A program made the position numbers and the translations under genes. A DNA stretch of 64,000 bases from positions 62,001 to 126,000 of the forward strand of contig NZ_AFHI01000071.1 of NCBI RefSeq assembly GCF_000217935.1. Reading direction: 5' to 3'. The DNA is from Rheinheimera sp. A13L (lineage in GTDB: Bacteria; Pseudomonadota; Gammaproteobacteria; Enterobacterales; Alteromonadaceae). The notes beneath the pieces were generated by a model, which was not told the DNA's origin, searched no databases, and saw nothing but the letters and a program-made list of their open reading frames with translations. This document shows positions 1-8,934 of the stretch, piece after piece (position 1 is the first letter of the stretch; each line of letters begins with the position of its first letter).

Positions 1-69
1 TTGTTCAGCGAGCACCGAGTTACTTAAACCAGCAAGTAACATCGCAGCTACTAATCGTTTAATTGTCAT
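1..69 (-). CDS. bamA: Outer membrane assembly factor BamA, N-terminal fragment (partial)
   Basis: Only the first 23 codons lie in the window; the gene continues beyond base 1. The ATG is the complement of 67-69. The visible residues start MTIKRLVAAMLLAG, then a short polar stretch ending in an AxA-like ...SVLAEQ signal peptidase I site. This is a typical Sec signal peptide. BamA is the outer membrane beta-barrel insertase. The identification rests mainly on position: in gammaproteobacteria bamA directly follows rseP, and here it starts 27 bases after the rseP stop on the same strand. The signal peptide is seen directly; the BamA name is inferred from gene order. Confidence 0.75.
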   Translation of the reverse strand, partial: MTIKRLVAAMLLAGLSNSVLAEQ

Positions 70-96
70 TGTTTTGGACTACTTTTGATTAGTTTA

Positions 97-1449
97 TTAC
101 AAACGAGAAATATCGTTGAGCAGCGCAATTCCCATTAATGTCAGCAGCAACAGAGCTCCGATCCGGAAACCCAGCTCCTGCGCCTTCTCAGAGACAGGTT
201 TGCCGCGTATTAGTTCCAGCACAAGATACATTAAATGGCCACCATCCAAAATAGGCAGAGGCAGTAAATTTATCACCCCAAGGTTGACGCTAATCAGTGC
301 TAAAAAGGAGATAAAGGCGATCAGGCCAATATCTGCGCTGCTTCCAGCGCCTTGCGCTATCGAAATTGGTCCGCTTAAATGTTTGACAGAAATATCACCA
401 AAAATGAATTTTCCAATCATTGAGAAGCTTAATCGTACCAATTGCCAGGTCTTTTCTACCCCAACCCAGGCCGCCTGTACAGGGCCATATTGTTGAGTGA
501 ACAATAAATGTTCAGGCCAGGGCAGTACTTTGGGACTGACACCAAGATAACCCTGGTGAAAACCGTCTGCCGTTTCACGGCTTTGTGGTGTCACCAGAAT
601 ATCCATCGGCTGACCGGCACGTTCAATGCCAAACAGCAAGGCTCGTTCCGGACTATTCTGAACCAGGCTTACTACAGAATTCCAGTCAGAGACTGTTTTG
701 CCATCGACAGAAAGCAGTTTGTCACCCAACTGCAAGCCTGCGGCTTGTGCTGCTGAGTCAGGCTGGATTTGACTGATTTCATTCAGCACTTCTGGTCTTA
801 ATGGCTCTAAGCCTAAACTGCCAAATACGCTTTGTGTATCAGGGTCAAACACCCATTCGGTTAAATCCAGTTGATAACTCTGGTCGCTGCCTTCCAGTTG
901 CTGCACTGTAATATCAACAGCTGAATTACCCACCTGCTCCACCAGCAACAGACTGACAGCACGCCAGTCTTCAGCCTTTTCACCATTGATTGCAACAATC
1001 TGAGCATTTGAAGGCACACCAGCTTTAGCGGCAATAGACTCTGCAGTTATCTGGCCTATCATCGGCTTGATATTGGGCACACCTATCAGGTACATGCCCC
1101 ACAACAGCAGGATGGCAAACAGGAAATTAGCGACTGGGCCGGCCGCAATAATGGCCATACGTTGCCAGACAGTTTTGCTGTTAAAGCTTAAATCTTTGTG
1201 TTGAGGCAATACAGGATCAACCCGCTCATCCAGCATGCGGACATAACCGCCTAAAGGGATCATCGCAATAACAAACTCTGTGCCTTGTTTGTCGCGCCAG
1301 CGGTAAAGTGCTTTGCCAAAGCCGATAGAAAAGCGTTTTACTAACACATTATTTTTACGTGCCACCCAGAAGTGGCCAAACTCATGCACAGTCACCAGAA
1401 GACCAATTGCAATGACAAAACTGATTAAATTCCAGACAAAACCCGACAT
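97..1449 (-). CDS. rseP: Site-2 zinc metalloprotease RseP
   Basis: Inner membrane intramembrane protease of 450 residues, the same length as E. coli RseP. The zinc motif HEFGH is at residues 22-26 in the first membrane helix. The second metal-ligand motif, ILDGGH, is near residue 400 in a late helix. Two PDZ domains lie between them in the periplasmic part (about 120-310). In this family it cuts RseA after DegS to release sigma-E, and also clears signal-peptide remnants. Its ATG overlaps the dxr stop by one base (TAATG), so it is probably translationally coupled. It closes the uppS-cdsA-dxr-rseP run before bamA. Confidence 0.97.
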   Translation of the reverse strand: MSGFVWNLISFVIAIGLLVTVHEFGHFWVARKNNVLVKRFSIGFGKALYRWRDKQGTEFVIAMIPLGGYVRMLDERVDPVLPQHKDLSFNSKTVWQRMAIIAAGPVANFLFAILLLWGMYLIGVPNIKPMIGQITAESIAAKAGVPSNAQIVAINGEKAEDWRAVSLLLVEQVGNSAVDITVQQLEGSDQSYQLDLTEWVFDPDTQSVFGSLGLEPLRPEVLNEISQIQPDSAAQAAGLQLGDKLLSVDGKTVSDWNSVVSLVQNSPERALLFGIERAGQPMDILVTPQSRETADGFHQGYLGVSPKVLPWPEHLLFTQQYGPVQAAWVGVEKTWQLVRLSFSMIGKFIFGDISVKHLSGPISIAQGAGSSADIGLIAFISFLALISVNLGVINLLPLPILDGGHLMYLVLELIRGKPVSEKAQELGFRIGALLLLTLMGIALLNDISRL

Positions 1450-2642
1450 TAACTCACCTTTTTCAGTTGGTCTTGCATGTATATTCTTGCCTCTTGGTCC
1501 AGAGCCAGAATGCTTTCTAAATCAGGCGCTTTTATAGTGGCAAAACGCTCCAATGCTTTTTCGTTTAATAGTGCTATATCGGTAAACCGAATTTGCCCTG
1601 CCAAAAATGCAGCCACTGCCATTTCATTCGCTGCATTTAATGCTGTTGTTGCGCCCTGACCATAACCACAAGCTGCTATGGCCAGATATAAATTCGGGTA
1701 ACGTGCAGGTTCTGGTCTTGAAAAACTAAAGTCGGCCAGTTCAAAGAAATTGAGTGGTTTTACATCAGTTTGAATACGTCTGGGGAAAGCCAAAGCATGA
1801 GCAATAGGAGTGCGCATATCCGGCTGACCTAATTGTGCCAGTACGGAACCGTCTGTGTATTGCACCATTGAATGGATAATACTTTGGGGGTGGATCACCA
1901 CCTGAATATCGTCCGCAGCACAGTTAAATAACCAGCGAGCTTCAATAAATTCCAAACCTTTATTCATCATGGTGGCGCTGTCGACTGAGATTTTTTGTCC
2001 CATCACCCAATTTGGATGCGCCACAGCCTGAGCAGGTGTAATGCTTGCGAACTCTGTCAGTTCTTTACGTAAAAACGGGCCGCCACTGCCAGTCAGCAAT
2101 AGCTTACTGATGCCGTAATCAGATAATTTTTGGGTGGCGGTATTTTGCTGTAAAGCTGAAGGTAAACATTGAAAAATGGCATTATGTTCGCTGTCTATTG
2201 GCAATAAAGTAGCACCATGAAGTTGCACTTTATTGATAAAAAGCTCACCGCTCATCACCAACGCTTCTTTGTTCGCCAGTAATACAGTTTTGCCTTGTTC
2301 GACGGCAGCCAAAGTAGGTAATAAGCCAGCAGCCCCCACAATAGCCGCCATAACAATATCAGCATCTGGATGAGCTGCTAAATCACAAAGCGCTTGCGGG
2401 CCACCCCAGACTTCTGTAGTAAGCCCGGCATCTTTGACCAGCTGTTTTAATTTATTTGCTGCCTGCAGGTCAGTCATCACAGCATAACGTGGCTTAAATT
2501 GCTGAACTTGTACAAACAGCTTTTCAACCTGAGTTGCACCTGTTAACCCAAGCACCTGATAGTCATCCGGGTGCAGTGCTACAACATCTAAAGTGCTGCA
2601 GCCGATGGACCCCGTAGCACCAAGGATCACGAGAGTCCGCAT
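1449..2642 (-). CDS. dxr: 1-deoxy-D-xylulose 5-phosphate reductoisomerase
   Basis: Enzyme of 397 residues that converts DXP to 2-C-methyl-D-erythritol 4-phosphate with NADPH, the first committed step of the MEP isoprenoid pathway. The N-terminal Rossmann motif GATGSIG is at residues 8-14. The metal and substrate region is visible as LPIDSEHNAIFQ and later MNKGLEFIEARWLF. It overlaps cdsA by one base (TAATG) and rseP likewise, so the genes form one operon. The order uppS-cdsA-dxr matches many pseudomonad-type genomes, whereas E. coli has dxr before uppS. Cytosolic. Confidence 0.97.
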   Translation of the reverse strand: MRTLVILGATGSIGCSTLDVVALHPDDYQVLGLTGATQVEKLFVQVQQFKPRYAVMTDLQAANKLKQLVKDAGLTTEVWGGPQALCDLAAHPDADIVMAAIVGAAGLLPTLAAVEQGKTVLLANKEALVMSGELFINKVQLHGATLLPIDSEHNAIFQCLPSALQQNTATQKLSDYGISKLLLTGSGGPFLRKELTEFASITPAQAVAHPNWVMGQKISVDSATMMNKGLEFIEARWLFNCAADDIQVVIHPQSIIHSMVQYTDGSVLAQLGQPDMRTPIAHALAFPRRIQTDVKPLNFFELADFSFSRPEPARYPNLYLAIAACGYGQGATTALNAANEMAVAAFLAGQIRFTDIALLNEKALERFATIKAPDLESILALDQEARIYMQDQLKKVS

Positions 2643-3505
2643 TACGCGAACCCTCCAATCAAAGCCACTAATACAGCATAAAGTGGCGCTGTGGCCGTCA
2701 GGCTGTCAATACGGTCTAATATGCCGCCATGACCTGGAATAATGGAGCCGCTATCTTTTAAGCCAGCTACGCGTTTAAACATACTTTCGCTTAAATCCCC
2801 GAAGACTGATAACACAGTGAGCACTAAAGCAGCCAGATACCAGGTGGCCATTTCCTCCGGAAAGTCGTGGTAGTAAGCCACAGCTGTCACCAGCAGCATG
2901 ACAAAACCAACACCACCTAACATGCCCTCCAGGGTTTTTCCCGGACTGACAGCTGGCAATAGTTTGCGTTTGCCAAAAGGTTTGCCAATAAAATAACCAC
3001 CAATATCAGCAGCCCAAACCAAACCCAACAACAAACAAATCAACCAGGCACCTGTGTAGCTGGATTGATGAAAATCAACAGAACGTATCAATAACAAAGC
3101 TGCCCAGGCAGGAACTAAAGTGAACCAGCCCATAAGAGCTCTGCGGATATGCCCCTTAGACCAGCTTTGACTGCTTCGTGGGTAACTTAATACCAGCAAA
3201 ACAGCAATGAGCCACCAGACCACGCCCATAGCCAATAAGCTGTTGCTCAGTTTATCCATTTGCACTGGCCAATAGGTTGTATCAGGCAACTGCCAGTAAA
3301 TCAGCGCCATACTCACAGCAATCACAGTAACAAAACCGTATTGGCTGATTTTGTTGGTGTAGCCGCAGAATAAACTCCACTCCCAGGCTCCAATCAAAAA
3401 AGCAGCAGCAATAAAAATAGCGAAATAGTGCAAAGGAAGAAAAAAAACTGCGGCTAACGCCAAAGGCGCCATGATCAGGGCTGTAATAACTCGTTGCTTA
3501 AACAA
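2642..3505 (-). CDS. cdsA: Phosphatidate cytidylyltransferase CdsA
   Basis: Polytopic inner membrane enzyme of 287 residues making CDP-diacylglycerol from phosphatidate and CTP, the branch point of phospholipid synthesis. The family signature S-x-x-K-R-x4-K-D...HGG-x-x-D-R-x-D is intact near the C-terminus (SMFKR ... GHGGILDRID). About eight hydrophobic segments are visible. The start is TTG at 3503-3505, giving MFKQRVITAL, which fits the usual CdsA N-terminus; an AGGA ribosome site precedes it and overlaps the end of uppS. The gap to uppS is 5 bases. Coupling with uppS and dxr links lipid and isoprenoid carrier supply. Confidence 0.96.
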   Translation of the reverse strand: MFKQRVITALIMAPLALAAVFFLPLHYFAIFIAAAFLIGAWEWSLFCGYTNKISQYGFVTVIAVSMALIYWQLPDTTYWPVQMDKLSNSLLAMGVVWWLIAVLLVLSYPRSSQSWSKGHIRRALMGWFTLVPAWAALLLIRSVDFHQSSYTGAWLICLLLGLVWAADIGGYFIGKPFGKRKLLPAVSPGKTLEGMLGGVGFVMLLVTAVAYYHDFPEEMATWYLAALVLTVLSVFGDLSESMFKRVAGLKDSGSIIPGHGGILDRIDSLTATAPLYAVLVALIGGFA

Positions 3506-3510
3506 ATTGG

Positions 3511-4278
3511 TTATCCTTGTATCGGACGCATTGCCAGCTCACGGATTTGTGCTCCGGTACAACCAAAACGCCGTTCACGACTGGCGTAGGTTGCCAAAGC
3601 TTCCGAAAATACCTGATCATCAAAGTCAGGCCATAAAGTTTCGGTAAACCATAACTCAGCATAAGCAGCTTGCCACAACAAAAAGTTACTGATGCGTACA
3701 TCACCACCAGTACGGATCATCAGATCCAGTTCTGGCTGGTCGTGCATTTGCATGCAGCCTGATAACAATTGTTCGTCAATCTGTGCAGCTGTCATTTCAC
3801 CATCAGCTACTTTCTGAGCTAATTGCTGTGCTGCTTGCACTATGTCCCAGCGTCCGCCGTAATTAGCGGCAACATTCAGGGTCAAAGCTGTATTCTGAGC
3901 TGTAAGCTGTTGCGCCTCTTTAATATGTTGTTTGAGTTTGTCGCTAAAAGGAGACAAGTCTCCAATAATATTCAGCCGTACATTATTCTTATGCAGGGTT
4001 TTCACTTCCTGCTGTAACACCAGTAAAAACAGTTGCATCAAACCACTGACTTCGTCTTCAGGCCGACGCCAGTTTTCACTGCTAAAAGCAAATAAGGTAA
4101 GAGACTGGATGCCTAATTTACGACAAAAGCTCACAGCACGACGCACTGCGTCAACGCCTTTTTTATGACCCCATACCCGGGGTCTGCCTTGCCGTTCAGC
4201 CCAGCGTCCGTTGCCGTCCATGATAATGGCGACATGTTGTGGCAACGCGTTTTGTAACGCGGTTTGCACTTCTGTCAT
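3511..4278 (-). CDS. uppS: Undecaprenyl diphosphate synthase
   Basis: Cis-prenyltransferase of 255 residues that extends farnesyl diphosphate with isopentenyl units to the C55 lipid carrier for peptidoglycan and other envelope polymers. The N-terminal catalytic motif [10 protein letters not shown] contains the essential Asp (D21), followed by the HKKGVDAVR stretch. The C-terminal [18 protein letters not shown] signature is present, although E. coli-type enzymes usually have E-x-R-x-S at this point. A terminator-like hairpin (4304-4337) separates it from frr, so it probably has its own promoter and leads the uppS-cdsA-dxr-rseP operon. Confidence 0.96.
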   Translation of the reverse strand: MTEVQTALQNALPQHVAIIMDGNGRWAERQGRPRVWGHKKGVDAVRRAVSFCRKLGIQSLTLFAFSSENWRRPEDEVSGLMQLFLLVLQQEVKTLHKNNVRLNIIGDLSPFSDKLKQHIKEAQQLTAQNTALTLNVAANYGGRWDIVQAAQQLAQKVADGEMTAAQIDEQLLSGCMQMHDQPELDLMIRTGGDVRISNFLLWQAAYAELWFTETLWPDFDDQVFSEALATYASRERRFGCTGAQIRELAMRPIQG

Positions 4279-4303
4279 CTGAATCTGACCTTGTCACAAT
4301 AAT

Positions 4304-4337
4304 AAAAAACGCCGCGAAGTATACCCTACACGGCGCT
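4304..4337 (-). terminator. Rho-independent terminator after frr
   Basis: Read on the minus strand, a GC-rich stem (GCGCCG pairing with CGGCGT) with a loop of about 16 bases is followed by a run of T (TTTTTTATT). It lies downstream of frr and the repeat element and upstream of uppS. Stem and T-tract are seen directly. Confidence 0.6.
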
Positions 4338-4361
4338 ATTTCCCTAATCAGGGTGGGGTGT

Positions 4362-4629
4362 TAGGGCGTGTTTACGTTTCAGGGTTGTTTTTGCAGCAGT
4401 TTGGCCGGTTTTTATGCAAGGCAGAGACTGCGTAGTGTAGTTATTCTACATCAGCAGACTCTAACGCGGCAGAAAGGCCGGCCAGACGCTGCCCTTCGGG
4501 TTCGTCTGGCGGCGCCTTGCTTTTTGTCTCTCGTCGCTCATTTAGATTCACTAAACTTCGCTCCTCGTTTCGCGATCAAAGCGTCGCCAGAGCGAACAAA
4601 ATTCAATCTCGAAACGTGAACACGCCCTA
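4362..4629. mobile_element. MITE-like repeat, copy 1 (between uppS and frr)
   Basis: Non-coding element of about 268 bp filling most of the 348-base gap between uppS and frr. The ends are inverted repeats: TAGGGCGTGTTTACGTTTC at the left and the complement of the same 19-mer, with one mismatch, at the right. The interior matches the reverse complement of 42291-42604, including shared blocks such as GGCCGGTTTTTATGCAAGGC and GCTGCCCTTCGGGTTCGTC. It encodes no transposase. Its right-hand CTA (4627-4629) is the complement of the TAG stop codon of frr. Confidence 0.75.
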
Positions 4630-5184
4630 GACTTCCATCAACTCTTTTTCTTTGTCGGCTAAAACCTCGTCAACCTTCTTTACGAAGGCGTCGGTCAGTT
4701 TCTGAACTTCATCTACGGCTTTACGCTCATCGTCTTCACCAATTTCTTTATCTTTTAATAAAGATTTCAGTTCAGCATTAGCGTCACGACGAATGTTGCG
4801 CACCGCAACACGGGCACCTTCAGCTTCGTTACGCACTACTTTGACTAAGTCACGACGACGTTCTTCTGTCAGTGGAGGCAAAGGCACACGAATAGTAGTA
4901 CCAGCGCTCATTGGGTTTAACCCCAAATCTGACTGCATAATGGCTTTTTCAACAGGCTGAACCAGAGTTTTATCAAACACACTGATGCTCAGAGTACGGG
5001 CGTCTTCCACCGACACGTTAGCAACCTGGCGTAATGGTGTGTTTGCACCGTAATAAGACACCTGAATGCCGTCTAATAAACTTGGGTGAGCACGGCCGGT
5101 ACGGATTTTTGACAATTGGTTTTTCAGCGCATCAACGCTTTTTTCCATCCGGGTTTTGCTGTCTTTGAGAATATCGTTAATCAC
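4627..5184 (-). CDS. frr: Ribosome recycling factor
   Basis: Protein of 185 residues, the usual RRF length, which with EF-G splits post-termination ribosomes. The N-terminal [21 protein letters not shown] and the C-terminal all-helical part ([20 protein letters not shown]) fit the family. The start is GTG (complement of 5182-5184), giving [10 protein letters not shown], preceded by AAGGAA. The stop codon TAG is made by the last three bases of the adjacent repeat element, so the repeat abuts the reading frame without changing protein length. It lies 45 bases after pyrH, the standard bacterial order. Confidence 0.97.
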   Translation of the reverse strand: MINDILKDSKTRMEKSVDALKNQLSKIRTGRAHPSLLDGIQVSYYGANTPLRQVANVSVEDARTLSISVFDKTLVQPVEKAIMQSDLGLNPMSAGTTIRVPLPPLTEERRRDLVKVVRNEAEGARVAVRNIRRDANAELKSLLKDKEIGEDDERKAVDEVQKLTDAFVKKVDEVLADKEKELMEV

Positions 5185-5229
5185 TTTGGCTATTCCTTTT
5201 TTTGCTACACCAAAAAAGTGGCAGTTAGT

Positions 5230-5967
5230 TTACTGTAATTTTTCAGCGTGGTCGATCACTGTGCCTTCTTCTTCACCCAGCACCACACGTTTCAGTGCGC
5301 CAGGCGTATTCATATTGAATACACGAATTTGCATATTATGGTCGCGAGCCAGCGTAAATGCGGCTAAATCCATAACTTTTAATTCTTTTTCCAGTACTTC
5401 TGTATAGCTCAACTTGCTATACAGTGTTGCTGTAGGGTCTTTCACCGGATCAGCTGAATACACACCATCTACTTTAGTGGCTTTTAAAACCGCATCGGCT
5501 TCAATTTCAATACCACGTAAACAGGCTGCTGAATCAGTCGTGAAAAACGGGTTACCAGTACCGGCAGAGAAAATCACCACACGGCCAGACTTTAACAGAC
5601 TAATGGCTTCTGCCCAGCTGTAATTGTCACAGACACCATTTAAAGGGATGGCAGACATCAAACGGGCATTTACAAAAGCTCGGTGCAGCGCATCACGCAT
5701 TGCCAGACCGTTCATCACTGTAGCTAACATACCCATATGGTCACCGACCACACGGTTCATACCTGCTTTGGCCAGGCCTTCACCACGGAAAATATTGCCG
5801 CCACCAATCACTATGGCGACTTGAATACCTAATTCAACCAGCTCTTTGATTTCCTGAGCCATCCGATCCAACACTTTTGGATCTATGCCAAAGCCTTCTT
5901 CACCCATCAGGGCTTCACCACTGAGTTTTAATAAAATTCTTCTATAGGCGAGTTTTGGATTGCTCAT
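5230..5967 (-). CDS. pyrH: Uridylate kinase (UMP kinase)
   Basis: Hexameric bacterial UMP kinase of 245 residues, phosphorylating UMP to UDP in pyrimidine nucleotide synthesis; in this family GTP activates and UTP inhibits. It belongs to the amino acid kinase fold. The phosphate-binding loop KLSGEALMG lies near residues 14-22, [10 protein letters not shown] near 54-63 and the [12 protein letters not shown] substrate region in the middle. ATG is at 5965-5967 with GAGGACC upstream. It is separated from tsf by a strong terminator (6073-6109), so pyrH-frr probably has its own promoter in 5968-6072. Confidence 0.97.
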   Translation of the reverse strand: MSNPKLAYRRILLKLSGEALMGEEGFGIDPKVLDRMAQEIKELVELGIQVAIVIGGGNIFRGEGLAKAGMNRVVGDHMGMLATVMNGLAMRDALHRAFVNARLMSAIPLNGVCDNYSWAEAISLLKSGRVVIFSAGTGNPFFTTDSAACLRGIEIEADAVLKATKVDGVYSADPVKDPTATLYSKLSYTEVLEKELKVMDLAAFTLARDHNMQIRVFNMNTPGALKRVVLGEEEGTVIDHAEKLQ

Positions 5968-6072
5968 GTGGTCCTCTTTAATCTGGATAGTACGACCTTG
6001 AAGTCGGGTTCTGTGAACGCAACCTGCTTAATACAGAGACAGCTGCGACAACAAATTGACCAAAAGATGGTC

Positions 6073-6109
6073 AAAAAAAACCGCGACAGACGAAGGTCAG
6101 GTCGCGGTT
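6073..6109 (-). terminator. Rho-independent terminator of rpsB-tsf
   Basis: On the minus strand, AACCGCGAC pairs with GTCGCGGTT around a 13-base loop and is followed by eight T. It sits 37 bases after the tsf stop and ends the ribosomal operon before pyrH. Confidence 0.85.
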
Positions 6110-6145
6110 ATTCTAGCTGGTTTCAAAGCATTGCTAAAGCGTAAA

Positions 6146-7018
6146 TTACTTCTTAGCAGCAGCGATTTGAGCAGCAACTTCAGCAGCGAAATCAGTTTCT
6201 GCTTTTTCGATGCCTTCACCTACTTCTAAACGGATGTAGCTAACAGCTTTAGCACCGTTTTGCTTCAGGAATTCACCTGTAGTGATTGAAGGATCTTTTA
6301 CGAACATCTGGCCAGTTAAAGAAACTTCGCCAGTGAACTTAGTCATACGACCAGCAACCATCTTCTCAGCGATTTCTTTTGGCTTGCCGCTGTTGATAGC
6401 GATTTCGATCTGGATTTCCTGCTCTTTAGCAACAACTTCAGCCGGCACTGACTCAGGAGTCAGGAATGAAGGGTTGTTAGCAGCAACATGCATAGCAACG
6501 TCTTTAGCGATATCTTCGTTACCGCCTTCCAGTACCACTAACACGCCGATACGGCCTGAGTGAGTGTACTGACCAATCACGTCACCCTGAACTACAGAGA
6601 TACGACGGATGTTGATGTTTTCACCGATTTTAGTAACCAGTGTAGCGCGAGCTTCTTCAACTGTAGTGTCACCCAGTTGAGCTGCAGACAGCTCTTCAAC
6701 AGTGAACAGCTTGTTGGCGTGAGCCAGATCAGCAGCAGCGTTAGAGAAAGCCAGGAAGCTTGCGTCACGGCCTACGAAATCTGTTTCACAGTTAAATTCG
6801 ATTGCAACAGCGTAACCGTTACCAACGCGAGTGATTACAGTACCTTCAGCAGCAATACGGCCAGCTTTCTTGGCAGCTTTAGCCTGACCGTTTTTGCGCA
6901 TTAATTCGATTGCGCCTTCGATGTCACCTGCAGTTTCTTCTAAAGCTTTTTTGCAGTCCATCATGCCAGCGCCAGTGCGCTCGCGTAATTCTTTTACCAT
7001 ACCGGCAGTTACAGCCAT
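6146..7018 (-). CDS. tsf: Elongation factor Ts
   Basis: Guanine nucleotide exchange factor for EF-Tu, 290 residues from the chosen start. The N-terminal UBA-like domain ([24 protein letters not shown]) and the TDFVGRD motif, which contacts EF-Tu, are both visible. The open frame extends 11 codons further upstream, but the ATG at 7016-7018 gives the canonical MAVTA start and has an AGGAAC site just upstream; I therefore reject the longer form. It is cotranscribed with rpsB across a 107-base gap. Confidence 0.97.
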   Translation of the reverse strand: MAVTAGMVKELRERTGAGMMDCKKALEETAGDIEGAIELMRKNGQAKAAKKAGRIAAEGTVITRVGNGYAVAIEFNCETDFVGRDASFLAFSNAAADLAHANKLFTVEELSAAQLGDTTVEEARATLVTKIGENINIRRISVVQGDVIGQYTHSGRIGVLVVLEGGNEDIAKDVAMHVAANNPSFLTPESVPAEVVAKEQEIQIEIAINSGKPKEIAEKMVAGRMTKFTGEVSLTGQMFVKDPSITTGEFLKQNGAKAVSYIRLEVGEGIEKAETDFAAEVAAQIAAAKK

Positions 7019-7125
7019 GGGGAGTTCCTCGCAAAATTTTTTCGTGGACAAACAGGGGCAAATGCCCCTGTAAGTTTAAACTTGCTTTATGTAGCCTTAG
7101 TTACAAGGCTACAGAGACAATGCAA

Positions 7126-7854
7126 TTACTCAGCAGCTACGAAGTTTTCAGATTCAGCCTGAACTTCGATGTTTTTGCTGCGGCCTTCAGTGATGGCCTG
7201 ATTTACTGCGCCCAGGTATAACTGGATAGCGCGGATAGCGTCATCGTTACCTGGGATCACATAGTCAACACCTTTAGGATCAGAGTTAGTATCAACGATA
7301 GATACAACAGGGATACCCAGGTTGTTGGCTTCTTTAATTGCAATGTGTTCGTGGTCGGCGTCGATCACAAACAGAACATCAGGCAAGCCGCCCATGTCTT
7401 TGATACCGCCTAAGCTTTTTTCCAGCTTGTCCATTTCACGGGTACGGTCTAAAGCTTCTTTTTTAGTCAGCTTGTCGAAAGTACCGTCCTGGCTTTGAGA
7501 TTCCAGGTCTTTTAAACGCTTGATAGACTGGCGAACAGTTTTCCAGTTAGTCAGCATGCCACCTAACCAACGGTGGTTTACATAGTACTGGTCAACTTGA
7601 GAAGCAGCTTCTTTGATCGCTTCAGAGGCAGCGCGCTTAGTACCAACAAACAGGATTTTGCCTTTTTTAGCAGCAACAGACTGAATGAAAGCCAGAGCAT
7701 CGTTCATCATAGGAACAGTTTGTTCCAGGTTGATGATATGAACACGGTTACGAGCGCCGAAAATGAATGGCTTCATTTTTGGGTTCCAGTAACGTGTTTG
7801 GTGACCGAAATGTACGCCCGCCTGGAGCATATCGCGCATAGAAACTTTTGCCAT
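7126..7854 (-). CDS. rpsB: 30S ribosomal protein S2
   Basis: Ribosomal protein of 242 residues. Conserved segments are seen at [36 protein letters not shown] and [28 protein letters not shown] is the complement of 7852-7854 with AAGGAA nine bases upstream. It is first in the rpsB-tsf operon, divergent from map. In E. coli S2 represses its own operon through the rpsB leader; a leader of more than 100 bases is possible here, but the structure was not folded. Confidence 0.98.
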   Translation of the reverse strand: MAKVSMRDMLQAGVHFGHQTRYWNPKMKPFIFGARNRVHIINLEQTVPMMNDALAFIQSVAAKKGKILFVGTKRAASEAIKEAASQVDQYYVNHRWLGGMLTNWKTVRQSIKRLKDLESQSQDGTFDKLTKKEALDRTREMDKLEKSLGGIKDMGGLPDVLFVIDADHEHIAIKEANNLGIPVVSIVDTNSDPKGVDYVIPGNDDAIRAIQLYLGAVNQAITEGRSKNIEVQAESENFVAAE

Positions 7855-8095
7855 TATAAATATTCCTTAGTAATGGGGTTGGGCCTCCATACACCCCATA
7901 AAACCGACCGAAACTCAATGAGTTACAGCACCCCGGATTATGTGTCGATGTATGTGTGTTGTTTAGTTAATTGCAGTTTTAATCTGCGTTTTGCGTTTTT
8001 AGCAGAATCTGATTTGCCAAATCGCGGCGCGCTTTATACCATAGACACCCTTGAAACACAATGAAATGTGTATTTTTACAGCAGAGAGAGTTGGC
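7855..8095. promoter_or_regulatory. Divergent rpsB / map regulatory region
   Basis: Gap of 241 bases that must hold the promoters of the rpsB-tsf operon (minus) and of map (plus). The half next to rpsB would be its untranslated leader, which in gammaproteobacteria is the known site of S2 autoregulation. No perfect sigma-70 boxes were recognised. An open frame on the plus strand crossing the rpsB start is not protein-like and was discarded. Confidence 0.5.
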
Positions 8096-8887
8096 ATGGC
8101 CGCGATTATTAAGACAGCAGATCAGATCGAAAAAATGCGTGTGGCAGGCAAATTAGCAGCCGAAGTATTAGAGATGATTGAGCCATACGTCAAAGCCGGT
8201 GTCACCACCGAAGAACTGAATACGATTTGCCATAACTATATTGTGGATGTGCAGCAAGCTATCCCTGCCCCACTGAATTACCACGGTTTTCCAAAATCCA
8301 TCTGTACTTCAGTCAATCAGGTAATTTGTCATGGTATTCCGTCTGCGGAGAAAAAGCTCAAAGAAGGCGACATTATCAACATCGATATCACTGTGATTAA
8401 AGATGGTTTTCACGGCGACACCTCAAAAATGTTTGTGATTGGCAAACCCAGTATTCTGGCGGACCGCTTAATACGAGTGACGCAGGAATGTCTGTATATG
8501 GGCATTCGTAAAGTGAAAAACGGCGCCCGTTTAGGTGATATTGGTTTTGTTATTCAGCAACATGCCGAAAAGCACAGCTACTCAGTAGTGCGTGAATACT
8601 GTGGTCATGGCATAGGTCAGGTATTCCACGAAGACCCGCAAGTGCTGCATTATGGCCGCCCGGGTACAGGCGATACGCTAAAAACCGGTATGTGTTTAAC
8701 CATAGAGCCAATGATCAACGCAGGTGAGCGTCATAGCAAATTGTTAAAAGACGGCTGGACGGTTGTAACTAAAGATCGTAGTTTATCAGCGCAGTTTGAA
8801 CACACTATTGTCGTTACAGAGACTGGCTGCGAAATTTTAACTCTGAGATCCGACGACACCATAGAACGAATAGTTACGGCCGAATAA
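8096..8887 (+). CDS. map: Methionine aminopeptidase, type I
   Basis: Enzyme of 263 residues that removes the initiator methionine in the cytosol. The five metal ligands of the family can be placed in order: the Asp of DITVIKDG, the Asp of HGDTSKMF, the His of GHGIGQVFHEDP, the Glu of TIEPMI and the Glu of QFEHTIVVTE. The open frame reaches a TTG at 8051, but the ATG at 8096 gives the normal MAAIIKTADQIEKM start and has an AGAGAG site upstream. It is divergent from rpsB and followed by glnD after 47 bases. Confidence 0.96.
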   Translation: MAAIIKTADQIEKMRVAGKLAAEVLEMIEPYVKAGVTTEELNTICHNYIVDVQQAIPAPLNYHGFPKSICTSVNQVICHGIPSAEKKLKEGDIINIDITVIKDGFHGDTSKMFVIGKPSILADRLIRVTQECLYMGIRKVKNGARLGDIGFVIQQHAEKHSYSVVREYCGHGIGQVFHEDPQVLHYGRPGTGDTLKTGMCLTIEPMINAGERHSKLLKDGWTVVTKDRSLSAQFEHTIVVTETGCEILTLRSDDTIERIVTAE

Positions 8888-8934
8888 GTCGGGTTCAGAC
8901 AGAAGGCGGCCGTTTAAGATTTGAGGTAAAGCAA

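Noticed and set aside
4368-4619. 83-codon plus-strand frame between uppS and frr
   Set aside because: It lies entirely in the MITE-like repeat; the second copy at 42291-42604 does not keep the frame, so it is not a gene.
7573-8064. 163-codon plus-strand frame across the rpsB start
   Set aside because: Antisense to rpsB and its leader, no ribosome site, not protein-like.
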